Shown here: positions 19,348-27,431 of the stretch, piece after piece
How the letters are laid out: each line of letters starts with the position of its first letter
How positions within the stretch are numbered: the stretch's first letter is position 1
DNA from: Vibrio scophthalmi LMG 19158
GTDB lineage: Bacteria; Pseudomonadota; Gammaproteobacteria; Enterobacterales; Vibrionaceae
NCBI RefSeq assembly: GCF_000222585.1
Contig: NZ_AFWE01000224.1
Span: 1-36,138, forward strand
Length of the DNA: 36,138 nt
Direction: 5' to 3'
The notes under the pieces: generated by a model
Database searches by the model: none
What the model was told of the DNA's origin: nothing
The model's input: only the letters and a program-made list of their open reading frames with translations
Position numbers and translations under genes: made by a program

Positions 19348-20535
19348 ATGAGTGAAAAATTTGACGTCGTCATTATCGGTGCCGGTGCTGCGGGATTAAT
19401 CTGTGCGGCGGAAGCGGGTAAGCGAGGTCGTAAAGTATTGGTACTAGACCATGCAAAAAAACCAGGACGTAAGATCCTTATCTCTGGTGGTGGCCGCTGT
19501 AACTTCACTAACTATGATGTCAGCGCAAATAACTACTTATGCCGTAACCCTCACTTTGTGAAATCGGCGCTGTCTCAGTACACCAACTGGGATTTTATTG
19601 CGATGGTGAGTAAGTACAGCATTGAGTTTGAAGAGCGCGATCATGGCCAGCTATTCTGTGTTGATTCAGCCAAGCAGATTGTCAACATGCTGCTTGAAGA
19701 GTGTCAGCAAGCCAAAGTCCAATTGCGTTATCAGCAAGATGTACAGCAGATTGAGCAAAGTGAGCAAGGCTTCACTCTCATGGCTAACGCCAATGCAATC
19801 GAATGTCAGTCATTGGTGATTGCGACAGGTGGCTTATCAATGCCAAAACTGGGTGCGACGCCATTTGGCTACAAAGTGGCTGAGCAATTTGGTTTGCCGA
19901 TTATCCCAACCTCTGCGGGCTTAGTGCCGTTCACTTTGCACAAGCAAGAGAAGGAAGATTTCGAAGCTTTGTCTGGCATCGCAATTCCTGCCGAGATTAC
20001 GGCGCAAGATGGCACGGTATTTAAAGAAGCGTTGTTGTTTACCCACCGTGGGCTTTCTGGCCCTGCTGTGTTACAGATTTCGTCATTCTGGAAAGCAGGT
20101 CAGAAAGTAACAATCAACCTTGTTCCAGAAGCAGATGTTGATGAGTTGTTGACGATCGCTCGTGAACAGCATCCGAATCAAAGTTTGAAGAACACGCTTG
20201 CGCGAGTACTACCTAAGCGCTTGGTGGAAGTGATGGTTGAGCGTAAAGAGCTGGTGGATAAACCTCTCAAGCAGTTCAACGATAAACAACTCAAGCAGAT
20301 CACTGAATATCTTGAGAACTGGCAGGTTGCGCCAAATGGCACAGAAGGTTATCGCACCGCAGAAGTTACGTTAGGTGGGGTTGATACTGATCACCTCTCA
20401 TCAAAAACCATGCAGTGTAAAAACATCAATGGTTTATTCTTTATTGGTGAAGTGATGGATGTGACCGGCTGGCTAGGGGGTTATAACTTCCAATGGTGTT
20501 GGAGCTCTGGCTTTGTTGCTGGCCAACACGCGTAA
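19348..20535 (+). CDS. yhiN: HI0933/YhiN-family FAD-dependent oxidoreductase
   Basis: A 395-aa flavoprotein of the HI0933 family. The N-terminal dinucleotide-binding motif is GAGAAGLICAAEAGKRG, followed by the family signature GRKILISGGGRCNFTN. ATGGLSMPKLGATPFGY and the C-terminal FIGEVMDVTGWLGGYNFQWCWSSG are also characteristic. The biochemical role of YhiN is not settled. In E. coli yhiN lies next to pitA-uspB-uspA, so order and content match an ancestral cluster. The ATG has GAGTGAG upstream, and the gene ends at a strong terminator. Confidence 0.93.
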   Translation: MSEKFDVVIIGAGAAGLICAAEAGKRGRKVLVLDHAKKPGRKILISGGGRCNFTNYDVSANNYLCRNPHFVKSALSQYTNWDFIAMVSKYSIEFEERDHGQLFCVDSAKQIVNMLLEECQQAKVQLRYQQDVQQIEQSEQGFTLMANANAIECQSLVIATGGLSMPKLGATPFGYKVAEQFGLPIIPTSAGLVPFTLHKQEKEDFEALSGIAIPAEITAQDGTVFKEALLFTHRGLSGPAVLQISSFWKAGQKVTINLVPEADVDELLTIAREQHPNQSLKNTLARVLPKRLVEVMVERKELVDKPLKQFNDKQLKQITEYLENWQVAPNGTEGYRTAEVTLGGVDTDHLSSKTMQCKNINGLFFIGEVMDVTGWLGGYNFQWCWSSGFVAGQHA

Positions 20536-20553
20536 ATAGAAACATCAAACAGA

Positions 20554-20581
20554 GCTCTCCCATTTGGGGGAGCTTTTTTTT
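20554..20581 (+). terminator. Intrinsic terminator after yhiN
   Basis: GCTCTCCC-ATTT-GGGGGAGC followed by eight T. Confidence 0.9.
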
Positions 20582-20611
20582 GCACAGTATTGGCATTTTG
20601 GTTTCTTCCAC

Positions 20612-20654
20612 TTGTTGTATATCACTCGTGTAGGCATAATGTTACTAGTAACAT
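20612..20654 (+). promoter_or_regulatory. gntR promoter with overlapping GntR operator
   Basis: The promoter is TTGTTG (20612-20617), 17 bases, CATAAT (20635-20640). The operator is the perfect 16-bp palindrome ATGTTACTAGTAACAT (20639-20654), close to the GntR box ATGTTACCGGTAACAT known from E. coli. It overlaps the end of the -10 box and the expected transcription start, so GntR probably represses its own gene. Confidence 0.8.
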
Positions 20655-20673
20655 CAATTTATAATAATTCCCT

Positions 20674-21681
20674 ATGAATCAAAATAATAAGAAAAACCGA
20701 GCGACATTACAGGACGTTGCAGACAAAGTTGGCGTTACCAAAATGACGGTGTCGCGCTACATGCGTAATCCGGAATCAGTCGCGGAAAAAACGCGCGTTA
20801 AGATCGCTGAAGCGATTGAAAAAACAGGTTATATCGAAAACCGCGCGCCAGCGATGCTGTCAAAATCATCCAGCAAAGCGATTGGTATTTTATTGCCATC
20901 ACTCTCTAACCAAATATTTGCTTCTTTTGTTCAAGGCATTGAAACGGTGACTAAAGCCAATGGTTATGAAACCTTATTAGCGCACTTCAGTTACGATGAA
21001 ATGGAAGAGGAGCATAAGATTGCCTCACTGCTGTCGTACCAAGTCGATGGTTTGATCTTAACCGAAAGCCATCACACACCACGTACACTACAAATGATCA
21101 AAAATTCCGGAGTTCCCGTGGTAGAAACCATGGAGTTGCCGAGCAATCCGATTGATATGGCGGTCGGGCTTGATCATGAAGATGCTTCCTATCATGTGGT
21201 TAAGCGCATGCTGGATTCAGGCAAAACCACCATTGCTTATTTTGGGGCCCGTTTGGATACTCGGACTAAATTGCGTATGCAAGGCTATGACCGAGCGATG
21301 CAAGAAGCGGGGCTTGAGCCGAAACATATTCTAACCGGTGAACACTCAAGTTTCTCTTTGGCGGATGGCTTGTTGGAGCGAGCATTAGAGGCATACCCTA
21401 ATTTAGACGGTGTCTTCTGTACTAACGATGATATTGCCATTGGTACTTTGCTCAGTGCACAGCGTCGCCAAATTCCAGTACCACAACAGTTGGCCGTAGT
21501 GGGTTACAACGCGTTGGATATTGGTCAAACAATCAGCCCAACGTTAACCAGCGTGGATACTCCGCGTTTTGAAATTGGCGAAAAGAGTGCACAATTATTG
21601 CTCGCACGTTTGAAAGGTGAAGTGGTAGAAGAAACCATCGTAGATATGGGCTATAAAATTACTCAAGGTGAAAGCGTTTAA
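20674..21681 (+). CDS. gntR: Gluconate-utilisation repressor GntR (LacI family)
   Basis: The 335-aa protein is strongly similar to E. coli GntR. It has an N-terminal LacI-type helix-turn-helix (LQDVADKVGVTKMTVSRYMRN, about residues 11-31), a hinge (ENRAPAMLSKSSSKAIGILLPSLSNQ), and a periplasmic-binding-protein-like effector domain with GLILTESHHTPRTLQMI, DGVFCTNDDIAIG and GQTISPTL. Gluconate normally relieves repression. It lies convergent with edd and shares operator sequences with the gntK/permease control region, so it plausibly governs the whole module as well as itself. Confidence 0.96.
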   Translation: MNQNNKKNRATLQDVADKVGVTKMTVSRYMRNPESVAEKTRVKIAEAIEKTGYIENRAPAMLSKSSSKAIGILLPSLSNQIFASFVQGIETVTKANGYETLLAHFSYDEMEEEHKIASLLSYQVDGLILTESHHTPRTLQMIKNSGVPVVETMELPSNPIDMAVGLDHEDASYHVVKRMLDSGKTTIAYFGARLDTRTKLRMQGYDRAMQEAGLEPKHILTGEHSSFSLADGLLERALEAYPNLDGVFCTNDDIAIGTLLSAQRRQIPVPQQLAVVGYNALDIGQTISPTLTSVDTPRFEIGEKSAQLLLARLKGEVVEETIVDMGYKITQGESV

Positions 21682-21717
21682 CGGGCGCCATTGGCATCAT
21701 ATTAAAATGAATTAAAA

Positions 21718-21745
21718 AGGGCGAAGTGAGTAAACACTTCGCCCT
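21718..21745. terminator. Terminator between convergent gntR and edd
   Basis: AGGGCGAAGTG-AGTAAA-CACTTCGCCCT. On the minus strand it is followed directly by TTTTTAAT and is a strong terminator for edd. On the plus strand the T tract comes five bases later (CTATCTTTTT), so it may also serve gntR. Confidence 0.85.
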
Positions 21746-21775
21746 CTATCTTTTTGTTACGCGATTACATTGGGA

Positions 21776-23572
21776 TTAAACGATGAAGCTTGCGCCTTCT
21801 TCTGCGCTGGTCACACTTTGACGCATGACGCTAAACAGATTGCGACCCCAAGTTTGCTGTGCTGCTTCGGTATCCACTTGTAACGGCTCACGGCCCGTCA
21901 TATCGGTCAGGTTATTTAGCTCACCGGTTTGACAGTTAAGGCTAATGATATCGCCATCGCGAACCAAACCAATCGCACCGCCACGCAAAGCTTCTGGTGA
22001 TAGGTGAATGGCTGATGGAATTTTACCTGATGCACCCGATAGGCGACCGTCAGTCACCAGCGCTACTTTAAAGCCGGCTTTTTGGATGTTACCTAAAATC
22101 GGCATTAACTTGTGCAGCTCAGGCATGCCGTTTGCCGCAGGGCCATTGTGAGTGACCACAACGATACAATCTTTGTTCAATTCGCCACGTTTGTACGCTG
22201 CTTCCACTTCGTGTTGGCAATGGAAGACGATCGCTGGAGCTTCGACAATGCGTTGATCTTCTTTTACTGCCGATACCTTCACAACCGAGTTGCCTAGGTT
22301 GCCTTTCAGTACACGAGTACCGCCGGTTTTTTGGAATGCTTCGCCAGACGCCGCAATCACTTCTGCGTCAGAGCTGGCTGCGCATGGTGTCCACTCAAGC
22401 TTGCCATCTTTTAGGTTTGGTAGGCTCATTTGGCCTTCAAAATTACCAAACACAGGGGTGACATCACGGTGTAATAGACCAGATTCATCCAAACGACGCA
22501 TTAGCGCTGGTACGCCGCCAGCTTGTTGGAAGGCATTCATATCAGCAGGACCGTTCGGGTAAACACGCGCCAATAGTGGCACGACTTCCGAGAGGTCGCT
22601 AAGGTCTTGCCAAGTCAGTAGAATACCCGCCGCGCGAGCAAGCGCTAACATATGAATAGTGTGGTTGGTACTGCCGCCAGAAGCCAATAGGGCAATAATG
22701 CCGTTCACTAAGCTCTTCTCAGTCATTACTTCAGACAGTGGGCGGAAGTTAACAGAACCCGCGGTCATCGAAGCAATCTTGATTGCTGCGTGGTCTGTCA
22801 GTGCGTGGCGTAATTCTGAATGTGGGTGGATAAATGCAGAACCTGGCAGCATTAGACCCATTGCTTCAAATACCAACTGGTTGGTGTTAGCTGTGCCATA
22901 GAAGGTACAAGTACCTGGTGAGTGGTAAGCGCGGCATTCCATATCCAATAGAGCATCTTTACCGACTTCACCCGCTGCGTATTTCTGGCGAACGTCGACT
23001 TTCTCTTCGTTGCTAATACCGGTTGCCATTAGGCCTGCTGGTACAAACGCAGTTGGCAGATGTGCGTAAGCCAATGCCCCCATTAACTGTCCAGGGGCGA
23101 TTTTGTCACAGATACCCAATAGTAAAGTGGCATCAAAGACGTTATGACTCAGTGATAGCGCGGTTGATTGGGCGATTAGGTCGCGAGAGAACAGTGACAT
23201 ATCCATGCCAGCTTGTCCTTGTGTCACACCATCGCACATAGCGGGTACGCAACCAGCAACTTGAGATGTATGACCGTACTCCGCCAACACTTTCTTAATT
23301 TGGTCTGGGTAGTATTGGTAAGGCTGGTGTGCGCTCAACATGTCGTTATAGGCGCTGATCATCGCGACGTTTGAATGCGTAAAGTCGAGGATGTTCTTTT
23401 TCTCAGCTGAGCAAGACGCGGCAACGGCATGGGCAAGGTTGCCGCACGTTAGACCCACACGGCCTTTACCTGCATCAGCTTGCTCTTTAGTACGAGCAAG
23501 GAAAGCCGCACGAGTTTGACGACTGCGTTCAACTAAGCGCGCGGTAACCTCTAGAATTACTGAATGAGTCAT
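21776..23572 (-). CDS. edd: Phosphogluconate dehydratase (Entner-Doudoroff)
   Basis: Edd dehydrates 6-phosphogluconate to KDPG. The 598-aa protein belongs to the IlvD/Edd family of iron-sulfur dehydratases; E. coli Edd has 603 aa. Diagnostic segments are [71 protein letters not shown] and [18 protein letters not shown]. Cluster-ligand cysteines fit those in VPAMCDG and GICDK, with a further one further in. It is the second gene of a minus-strand gntK-edd pair; the two overlap by four bases, so translation is likely coupled. The gene ends at a two-way terminator shared with gntR. Confidence 0.97.
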   Translation of the reverse strand: MTHSVILEVTARLVERSRQTRAAFLARTKEQADAGKGRVGLTCGNLAHAVAASCSAEKKNILDFTHSNVAMISAYNDMLSAHQPYQYYPDQIKKVLAEYGHTSQVAGCVPAMCDGVTQGQAGMDMSLFSRDLIAQSTALSLSHNVFDATLLLGICDKIAPGQLMGALAYAHLPTAFVPAGLMATGISNEEKVDVRQKYAAGEVGKDALLDMECRAYHSPGTCTFYGTANTNQLVFEAMGLMLPGSAFIHPHSELRHALTDHAAIKIASMTAGSVNFRPLSEVMTEKSLVNGIIALLASGGSTNHTIHMLALARAAGILLTWQDLSDLSEVVPLLARVYPNGPADMNAFQQAGGVPALMRRLDESGLLHRDVTPVFGNFEGQMSLPNLKDGKLEWTPCAASSDAEVIAASGEAFQKTGGTRVLKGNLGNSVVKVSAVKEDQRIVEAPAIVFHCQHEVEAAYKRGELNKDCIVVVTHNGPAANGMPELHKLMPILGNIQKAGFKVALVTDGRLSGASGKIPSAIHLSPEALRGGAIGLVRDGDIISLNCQTGELNNLTDMTGREPLQVDTEAAQQTWGRNLFSVMRQSVTSAEEGASFIV

Positions 23573-24090
23573 AGTGCTACCTCTTGTTGAGCGATAAGTT
23601 GTTGCGCGGCGTTATCAACGATTTCTTCAATAGAGCAGTCAATGCCAACCACGATCGTTTGTGGTTCTGCATCTGGGCGTTCTAGGGTTTCAAACTGGCT
23701 GTTGACCATGTTTTCCTTCATGAAGTGGCCTTGACGCTGGCGCATACGATCCATGATGAGCTCTTTGTTGCCATCGAGGAATAAAAAGGTCACGTTCTCG
23801 TTACCTTCGCGGATCTGATCGCGGTATTTCTTTTTCAGTGCTGAACAGACGATAATGCCGTGCTCATTTTTGCTTTCGAGGCTATAAGAAGCATCACGGA
23901 TACGTTCTAGCCATGGCTTACGGTCATCATCATTCAGCGGTTGGCCTGACGCCATTTTCTGAATGTTTGCTCGTGGGTGAAGATCATCACCATCAATGAA
24001 TTTACGTCCTAGCTTCTGCGCTAGTTGCTCACCAATTGTGCTCTTACCACAAGCACAAACGCCCATCACGATGACACTGCTGCCAGCCAT
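23569..24090 (-). CDS. gntK: Gluconokinase GntK
   Basis: GntK phosphorylates gluconate to 6-phosphogluconate. The 173-aa protein has a Walker A loop GVCACGKST (residues 10-18; cysteines are unusual here, GVSGSGKS being common), FIDGDDLHPRANIQKMASGQPLNDDDRKPWL, the lid-side SALKKKYRD, and GHFMKENMVNSQFETLE. The upstream sequence AGGATAGG gives a good ribosome-binding site. It is divergent from the gluconate permease; the shared 153-base region has two overlapping GntR operators. Confidence 0.96.
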   Translation of the reverse strand: MAGSSVIVMGVCACGKSTIGEQLAQKLGRKFIDGDDLHPRANIQKMASGQPLNDDDRKPWLERIRDASYSLESKNEHGIIVCSALKKKYRDQIREGNENVTFLFLDGNKELIMDRMRQRQGHFMKENMVNSQFETLERPDAEPQTIVVGIDCSIEEIVDNAAQQLIAQQEVAL

Positions 24091-24165
24091 AACCTATCCT
24101 CATAACAAATTTTGCGCGTGATCCCAATTTTGGCATTCACTTTTAAATATGGGTTTATCTTATTC

Positions 24166-24195
24166 GTGTTATCGGTAACATGTTACCGGTAACGT
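24166..24195. promoter_or_regulatory. Two overlapping GntR operators in the gntK/permease control region
   Basis: GTGTTATCGGTAACAT (24166-24181) and ATGTTACCGGTAACGT (24180-24195) match the GntR box ATGTTACCGGTAACAT at 14 and 15 of 16 positions. They share two bases, so their centres are 14 bp apart. They lie 76 bases from the gntK start and 49 from the permease start, suitable for control of both divergent units. Confidence 0.88.
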
Positions 24196-24243
24196 AAATA
24201 AATGTGAACCACAACACAAACTATAATTCTTAAAGGTGAACCT

Positions 24244-25620
24244 ATGGAGCTGCTAACCCAAGCCTCTGACCCAACCTACTTGTTAACGATCGCAGTCCTT
24301 GCAATTGCGGCGTTACTGGTACTGATTATTAAATTTAAAGTACATGCATTTGCTTCTCTTACTATCGTGAGCTTGCTAACAGCACTAGCAACAGGTGTTG
24401 CGTCTGAGCAAGTTGTTCCAACCATGATGAGCGGCTTTGGCGGCACATTAGCATCAGTTGCACTGCTGGTTGGTCTTGGTGCAATGATTGGTAAAATTCT
24501 TGAAGTGACTGGCGGTGCTAAAGTACTGGCTGATACATTGATTGGCCGCTTTGGTAAAGAGCGTGCACCATTTGCATTGGGTGTGGCATCACTTCTATTT
24601 GGTTTCCCTATCTTCTTTGATGCTGGCCTAGTGGTTATGATGCCAATTATCCTGAGCGTGGCAGCACGTTTTGGTGGCTCACCAATCAAATACGCACTGC
24701 CTTCAGCAGGTGCATTTGCAGTAATGCATGGCTTTGTTCCTCCACACCCAGGTCCTGTTGCGGCAGCTGAATTCCTTGGTGCGAACATTGGTCTACTGCT
24801 ATTTGTTGGTATCCTAGTCGCTATTCCAACTTGGTACTTCGGTGCATACTTGTTTGGTCTGTACGCCGGTAAGAAATTCGACATCCCACTATCTAAAGCA
24901 TTCTTTAATAGCGACACTGTTATTGATGAAGCAAAACTGCCAAAATTCGCAACAGTAATGACCATTCTGGTTCTGCCAGTACTGCTTATCTGTCTTGATA
25001 CTGTGCTAAACACACTCGCGGTTGCAGGCCTAATTGATGGCAAAACAGCCTTGGTTGAGTTCCTACGCATGCTAGGTAAAACACCAGTGGCATTGCTAAT
25101 TACTCTGATTGCGTGTTTAGCGATTTTTGCTAAAGACTACGGCATGGCAAAACTTGAGAAGCTATGTGGCGACTCTCTAGCGCCAATCTGTGGTGTGATT
25201 CTTGTAACGGGTGCGGGCGGCATGTTCGGCGGCGTACTACGTGCAAGCGGTATTGGTGATGCTCTAGCGGGTGTACTAACAGATACAGGTATGCCTGTGA
25301 TCGTAGCGGCATTCGTTATTTCTACTTGTTTACGTGTTGCTCAAGGCTCAGCAACCGTAGCTCTAACAACCACAGCAGCTCTTATTGCGCCAGTAGTGGC
25401 AGCAACAACGGGTCTGAGTGAACTGGATCTATGTTTCATCGTGATCGCTATTGCGGGTGGTGCAACAGTACTGTCTCACTTCAATGACTCTGGTTTCTGG
25501 TTAGTTTCTCGTCTACTCGACATGGATGAGAAAACAACGCTGAAGACTTGGACTGTTATGGAAACTTTACTTGGTGGTATCGCGTTTATTATCGTGGCAA
25601 CACTAAGCTTTATTCTTTAG
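24244..25620 (+). CDS. Gluconate:H+ symporter (GntP family)
   Basis: A 458-aa inner-membrane permease with about 12 to 14 hydrophobic helices. Family signatures include TMMSGFGGTLASVALLVGLGAMIGKILEVTGGA, FGFPIFFDAGLVVMMPII, MHGFVPPHPGPVAAAE, GAGGMFGGVLRASGIG, RVAQGSATVA and HFNDSGFWLV. This is a GntT/GntU/GntP-type transporter; I cannot tell which paralogue. A ribosome-binding site AAGGTG precedes the ATG. It forms a unit with eda, nine bases apart, downstream of the GntR operators. Codon use is strongly biased (CTA, GCA, GGT), consistent with high expression when induced. Confidence 0.95.
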   Translation: MELLTQASDPTYLLTIAVLAIAALLVLIIKFKVHAFASLTIVSLLTALATGVASEQVVPTMMSGFGGTLASVALLVGLGAMIGKILEVTGGAKVLADTLIGRFGKERAPFALGVASLLFGFPIFFDAGLVVMMPIILSVAARFGGSPIKYALPSAGAFAVMHGFVPPHPGPVAAAEFLGANIGLLLFVGILVAIPTWYFGAYLFGLYAGKKFDIPLSKAFFNSDTVIDEAKLPKFATVMTILVLPVLLICLDTVLNTLAVAGLIDGKTALVEFLRMLGKTPVALLITLIACLAIFAKDYGMAKLEKLCGDSLAPICGVILVTGAGGMFGGVLRASGIGDALAGVLTDTGMPVIVAAFVISTCLRVAQGSATVALTTTAALIAPVVAATTGLSELDLCFIVIAIAGGATVLSHFNDSGFWLVSRLLDMDEKTTLKTWTVMETLLGGIAFIIVATLSFIL

Positions 25621-25629
25621 AGGTTATTC

Positions 25630-26241
25630 ATGAAAACTCTTGAACAACGATTAAGCGAAATCAAAATCGTTCCTGTTATTGCCATCAATGATGTTGCACA
25701 TGCGCTACCATTAGCAAAAGTGTTGGTAGAAAACGGCCTACCATGTGCGGAAGTGACTTTCCGTACAGAAGCGGCTGCAGAATCTATCCGCATTATGCGT
25801 GATGCATACCCTGAGCTATTGATCGGTGCAGGTACTGTTCTTACTACAGAACAAGTTGATATCGCGATTGATGCGGGTGTGGACTTTATTGTGAGCCCAG
25901 GTTTCAACCCGACGACAGTGAAATACTGTCAGCAACGCAACATTCAAATCGTACCGGGAGTGAATAACCCTAGTTTGGTTGAGCAAGCAATGGAAATGGG
26001 TCTACGCACTCTGAAATTCTTCCCAGCTGAGCCGTCAGGCGGTGTTGGTATGCTTAAAGCTCTAACTGCGGTTTACCCAGTAAGCTTTATGCCTACAGGC
26101 GGCGTGAGCCCATCAAACGTTGAAGAGTACCTAGCTATTAAAGCCGTTGTTGCTTGTGGCGGTACTTGGATGGTCCCAACTGACATGATGGATAAAGGGG
26201 ATTGGGAAGGCATTGCGGCATTGGTGCGCGCGCTTAACTAA
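25630..26241 (+). CDS. eda: KDPG/KHG aldolase Eda
   Basis: Eda cleaves KDPG into pyruvate and glyceraldehyde 3-phosphate. The 203-aa class-I aldolase has the general base Glu41 and Arg45 in EVTFRT, IGAGTVLT, FIVSPGFNP, and the Schiff-base Lys129 in TLKFFPAEPSGG. GLRTLKFFPAE and PTGGVSPSNVEEYL are family hallmarks. AGAGGT lies before the ATG. Last gene of the permease-eda unit; together with edd it completes the Entner-Doudoroff branch from gluconate. Confidence 0.97.
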   Translation: MKTLEQRLSEIKIVPVIAINDVAHALPLAKVLVENGLPCAEVTFRTEAAAESIRIMRDAYPELLIGAGTVLTTEQVDIAIDAGVDFIVSPGFNPTTVKYCQQRNIQIVPGVNNPSLVEQAMEMGLRTLKFFPAEPSGGVGMLKALTAVYPVSFMPTGGVSPSNVEEYLAIKAVVACGGTWMVPTDMMDKGDWEGIAALVRALN

Positions 26242-26284
26242 TCAATTGCAAGCTGTTCCGAATTTTGCAATTTCCTGAAAGAAT

Positions 26285-26308
26285 AAGGGCGCTTAGGCGC
26301 CCTTTTTT
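26285..26308 (+). terminator. Intrinsic terminator after eda
   Basis: AAGGGCGC-TTAG-GCGCCCTT running into six T. Confidence 0.9.
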
Positions 26309-26341
26309 ATGCAATAAAATCAATTGAAGTGAACTATCCGC

Positions 26342-27247
26342 TTAATTTGTATCTGCTGAAATCGGTTTTGGTTTGAATTTGAGTTGCTGAATGACTAAGC
26401 CCGCAATGATTAACACTAAACCTACCAAGGTGGTCGGATGGATGCTTTCACCAATGATAGTGGCGAGCAAGATCAGCGAAATAAAGGGAGAGGCAAAAAT
26501 TAGATTACTGATGCGAGCAGTATTTTGCGTGAGCTTCAAAGCACTAAGCCATAAAACAAAGGTGATGCCCATTTCGAATAAGCCAACATAAGTGACGGCT
26601 AACCAGCCTGATGGCGTTATTTGGCTCCAAGTCGCTCCTTCCCAAATACTCAAACCAATCGCAAATGGAATCGCAACTAAGAATCCAAGTAATACTCCCA
26701 CCACAGGATCGGCTTTGTTTTTGGTATTGAGAATCCAATAACCTGCCCATAGTAAAGTCGAAACCAAGGCCAGAGCCACGCCAAGAGGGCTTTCAAAGTT
26801 TAGCCCTAAAATATCCCCTTTGGTGGCAATCACGACCACACCAAAATAACTTAATACACACGCAACCCAGTCTTGTTTGCGGATCTTCTGGCCAAGGAAA
26901 AATGCCGCCATTAAGGTCAGAGTGATCGCCCAACTGTAGTTGATCGCCTGCGCTTGAGAGGCGGGAAGTAAGTCGTAGGCTTTAAACAGAATCACGTAGT
27001 AAGCCAGTGGGTTGATTAAGCCAAGTAAGAAGTAGTAGCCCGGGTTAGAGAGAAAAGTGGTCGATAGCGATGAAAGCTTGCCTTGTACGCCACAAATGAC
27101 CAACAAAACCAGTGCGGAAACAATGCTGGCAATGGTTAGCATTTGTATTGGTGAAAATTCTGCAAGCGTGAGTTTGAAGGCCGTTGCCACCGTTGACCAC
27201 AGTAAAACCGCAGATAAGCCAAATCCTAAAGCGCGGCGTTCGTTCAT
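26342..27247 (-). CDS. EamA/DMT-family permease
   Basis: A 301-aa inner-membrane protein with about ten helices in two EamA repeats (about 5-140 and 155-290). The N-terminus (RALGFGLSAVLLWSTVATAFKLTL) and GLFEMGITFVLWLSALKLTQNTARISNLIFASPFISLILL in the second repeat are typical of the superfamily. It is unrelated in detail to the DMT permease at 16761-17645. The substrate is unknown. AGGAA precedes the ATG. It sits convergent with eda and divergent from rmuC; nothing in the sequence ties it to the gnt module. Confidence 0.9.
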   Translation of the reverse strand: MNERRALGFGLSAVLLWSTVATAFKLTLAEFSPIQMLTIASIVSALVLLVICGVQGKLSSLSTTFLSNPGYYFLLGLINPLAYYVILFKAYDLLPASQAQAINYSWAITLTLMAAFFLGQKIRKQDWVACVLSYFGVVVIATKGDILGLNFESPLGVALALVSTLLWAGYWILNTKNKADPVVGVLLGFLVAIPFAIGLSIWEGATWSQITPSGWLAVTYVGLFEMGITFVLWLSALKLTQNTARISNLIFASPFISLILLATIIGESIHPTTLVGLVLIIAGLVIQQLKFKPKPISADTN

Positions 27248-27365
27248 AATATTCCTTTTATTCTAGTCGCCGAATCGGCAAAACAGTCAGCAAAAACGTA
27301 CCGCGAAAATGCAGTGAACGCTGTACGGGGCGCTCAGTGTATCTGCTGATTATCTAGTCGACAAA

Positions 27366-27381
27366 CTGGACATTTATCCAG
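27366..27381. promoter_or_regulatory. Candidate LexA (SOS) box upstream of rmuC
   Basis: CTGGACATTTATCCAG has the CTG-N10-CAG frame of a gammaproteobacterial LexA box, and six of ten inner bases match the E. coli TATATATATA core. The flanking A and T extend the dyad by one pair. It ends 50 bases before the rmuC start. A DNA-maintenance gene is a sensible target, but the core is only partly matched. Confidence 0.45.
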
Positions 27382-27431
27382 TGGTGAAATACCATTATTT
27401 TTAAGTAATAGAGAAGAGTTAACGCCTTATT

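Noticed and set aside
24276-25070. 264-codon open frame antisense to the gluconate permease
   Set aside because: It is a by-product of the biased codon use in the permease; its Ser/Ala/Pro-rich product has no domain-like pattern.
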